Origin: Enoplosus armatus
Lineage: Eukaryota; Chordata; Actinopteri; Centrarchiformes; Enoplosidae
Reading direction: 5' to 3'
Length of the DNA: 64,000 nucleotides
Assembly: GCF_043641665.1 (NCBI RefSeq)
Contig: NC_092203.1
Coordinates: 4,985,067 to 5,049,066 of the forward strand
Each line of letters opens with the position of its first letter. Within the stretch, counting starts at the first letter, position 1. Of the stretch, positions 62,346 through 64,000 are shown piece by piece. Both the position numbers and the translations under genes were made by a program. The notes beneath the pieces were generated by a model. It made no database searches, was not told where the DNA came from, and worked only from the letters and a program-made list of their open reading frames with translations.

Positions 62346-64000
62346 TGTTTGTTTGCTAGGATTGCCACCTCTGAGAATATCCTCGCCAGTGACTAAATTG
62401 GCTGCAGGAAACGCTTTTTGGAAGGAGTGCGAGCGTGCCCATTTGCAAAGAAAGCAGGTGCGCTCTTTTGCCCCAATCCCAGGATTTATTCCACGGTCAT
62501 CAGGCCCAGAGGAATAGATTGTTATTTGGCCTTGTTTCATTTTCAACAGAATAAAACTGTACAGGGAAGGAGGGGAGGAGGGTTAAGCTAACTGGGACTT
62601 TGCAAAGTCGTCCCCCTTTCAGTCATTTGTTTGTGTCCGCCGAGGTTTGGATCCTGACATAAAGAAGCCATTTGAGCAGAAGAGCTCATTTTTACTGAGT
62701 GTCAACATTTAGTTTACCATGCATCTTCACCGTGGCTGCGTACATCTGCATTTCTCTGGGGTCGCTCTGAGCGGCCTGTCAACTGAATGAGGTGGTTATT
62801 AATGTAGACACTTGCCCGTGCTCTTACTGCGTCCATACAGCTGTGACAGAAAGGCTTTTACGTGCGCCGTGACAACGCTCATGCACAATGAATGGAGGAA
62901 AAGCGCCAATTATGGCCGCAACGCTCCAAAGTGGCTTTTAGTGCCCAGACGAGCAGATATCTTGAAACTGACTCTGACACACATCCACTCACACTCCTAC
63001 ATCTACATGCACAGTGTGTTTCCTTTTCAACTCTTTGATTACTTTGTGGATGCAGTGATTGTGAGGCCACCCTTGATTAGCTCAATTTATTCCCCAGCCA
63101 TGCCAGAGGGCCATTTAGGGAAGTTTTTGCAGACTCTTTCCATTTATCAAGATGGGAGGCAGACATGATTTGAATCTTAATATGTCCTTGCTGCAGAATA
63201 CAAACAAGTGCATGCAGGCAAACTCTGTCCCCCAGTGTGTGTGCGCACAAACTGGGGGATGAAGGAACTGAAAAGTCTTTCGAAAAATGATGTTTGATTA
63301 TCACATGGGCCTTGTTGTGTTAGTTTGTTTTTTGGAGCCTTTCATTATGGATGTAGAGTCAGCCCCCAAACACTCCACTCCTCGACTCCTACTCTCTGAA
63401 AGTCAGAGTTGACGAGTGGATGGTGATTCAGAGAGAGGAGCAGCAGCAGAGTTTGATCTTAGATAACCGTGGTGTATACTTTTAAAAAATGTTGCTTACT
63501 AACCCTGCTGACTAACAGAAAATGATTCATGCATCTATGACACTTTTTCACATGATACCACCCTCCTCCCCCCTCTATAATCCAACAGGTGGCTGCAGTT
63601 AATAAGTAGATCTGCAATACTGCGAGGAAAAGAAATTGAAAAAGAGAGGTCTGCAGGCTTCAAAATGTGAACAGCAATGGACTTTGAATGACTACAGATA
63701 TCTTTATTGATATTTTTCATTCAGTAAACCGTGTGCTTTGCCTGGTTAGTCAACATGGACCAACCAACTTGAGGAAAACAGAAGTCTCTTTCTGACCAAT
63801 ATTCCAATTTAAAAGCGTGATTATTATCTTAAGATTCAACTCCAGACCTGCATTTGTGGTCGACATAGTTTTAAACAATGAATCAGCTATGTGTCTTTAT
63901 TGTTTAGTTTCATTTCCATTGAAACTGAGGACTTGATTTGTTTGACAGCCTTGGAAAGACTTCCAGGAGTCATGTGCCACTGGCATTTCTCAACCTATGT

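Larger units (their letters stand above)
58545..64000. other. Presumed intron after the coiled-coil gene, no gene seen
   Basis: AT-rich except for the island at 60.15-60.44 kb, with GT and AC microsatellites. No further exon of il1rapl or of the coiled-coil gene was recognised before the window ends. Confidence 0.5.

Overview
This window looks like a stretch of a teleost fish genome, probably a percomorph. It is AT-rich, gene-poor DNA with many dinucleotide microsatellites. It also carries decayed copies of transposable elements that are widespread in bony fish: a Tc1/mariner transposase remnant, two different non-LTR retrotransposon 3' fragments, a tRNA-derived SINE, a TIR-bearing MITE and several dispersed repeats. 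Nothing bacterial or viral is visible. Family assignments come from recognising motifs; no database search was run.

The one exon I can assign with confidence is a 75-base, phase 1/phase 1 exon at 26981-27055 on the + strand. It encodes the TDKPPK-type start of the third Ig domain of an IL1RAPL-family receptor. The residues fit IL1RAPL2 better than IL1RAPL1. No other exon of that gene is recognisable, so most of the window is best read as two very long introns of an il1rapl gene, with 27 kb or more upstream of the exon and 37 kb or more downstream.

The second coding feature lies in the presumed downstream intron, on the same strand. It is an intronless coiled-coil ORF at 57497-58285. It has a plausible TATA box, a clean leader, a strong start context and an AU-rich 3' region. 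A single in-frame TAG at codon 216 interrupts it, and 46 more in-frame codons follow, ending in a Lys-rich, hydrophobic tail. It could be a nested gene carrying a nonsense allele, a young pseudogene, or a sequencing artefact.

Layout: 1-19.5 kb is intronic, with two copies of a dispersed repeat (about 2.9-3.2 kb inverted, about 10.6-10.8 kb direct), candidate regulatory islands and purine- or pyrimidine-rich tracts. 19.5-24 kb is a transposon graveyard (Tc1 remnant, then two LINE tails). 26.6-27.1 kb holds a compound microsatellite and the il1rapl exon. 27-43 kb is intron with dispersed repeats and microsatellites. At 43.0-43.6 kb a SINE with a perfect 10-bp target duplication sits in a second repeat, which sits in a third. 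43.6-57 kb is intron with a MITE at 53.4 kb. 57.4-58.5 kb is the coiled-coil transcription unit. 58.5-64 kb is intron with a GC-richer island, a 19-G run and long GT/CA microsatellites.
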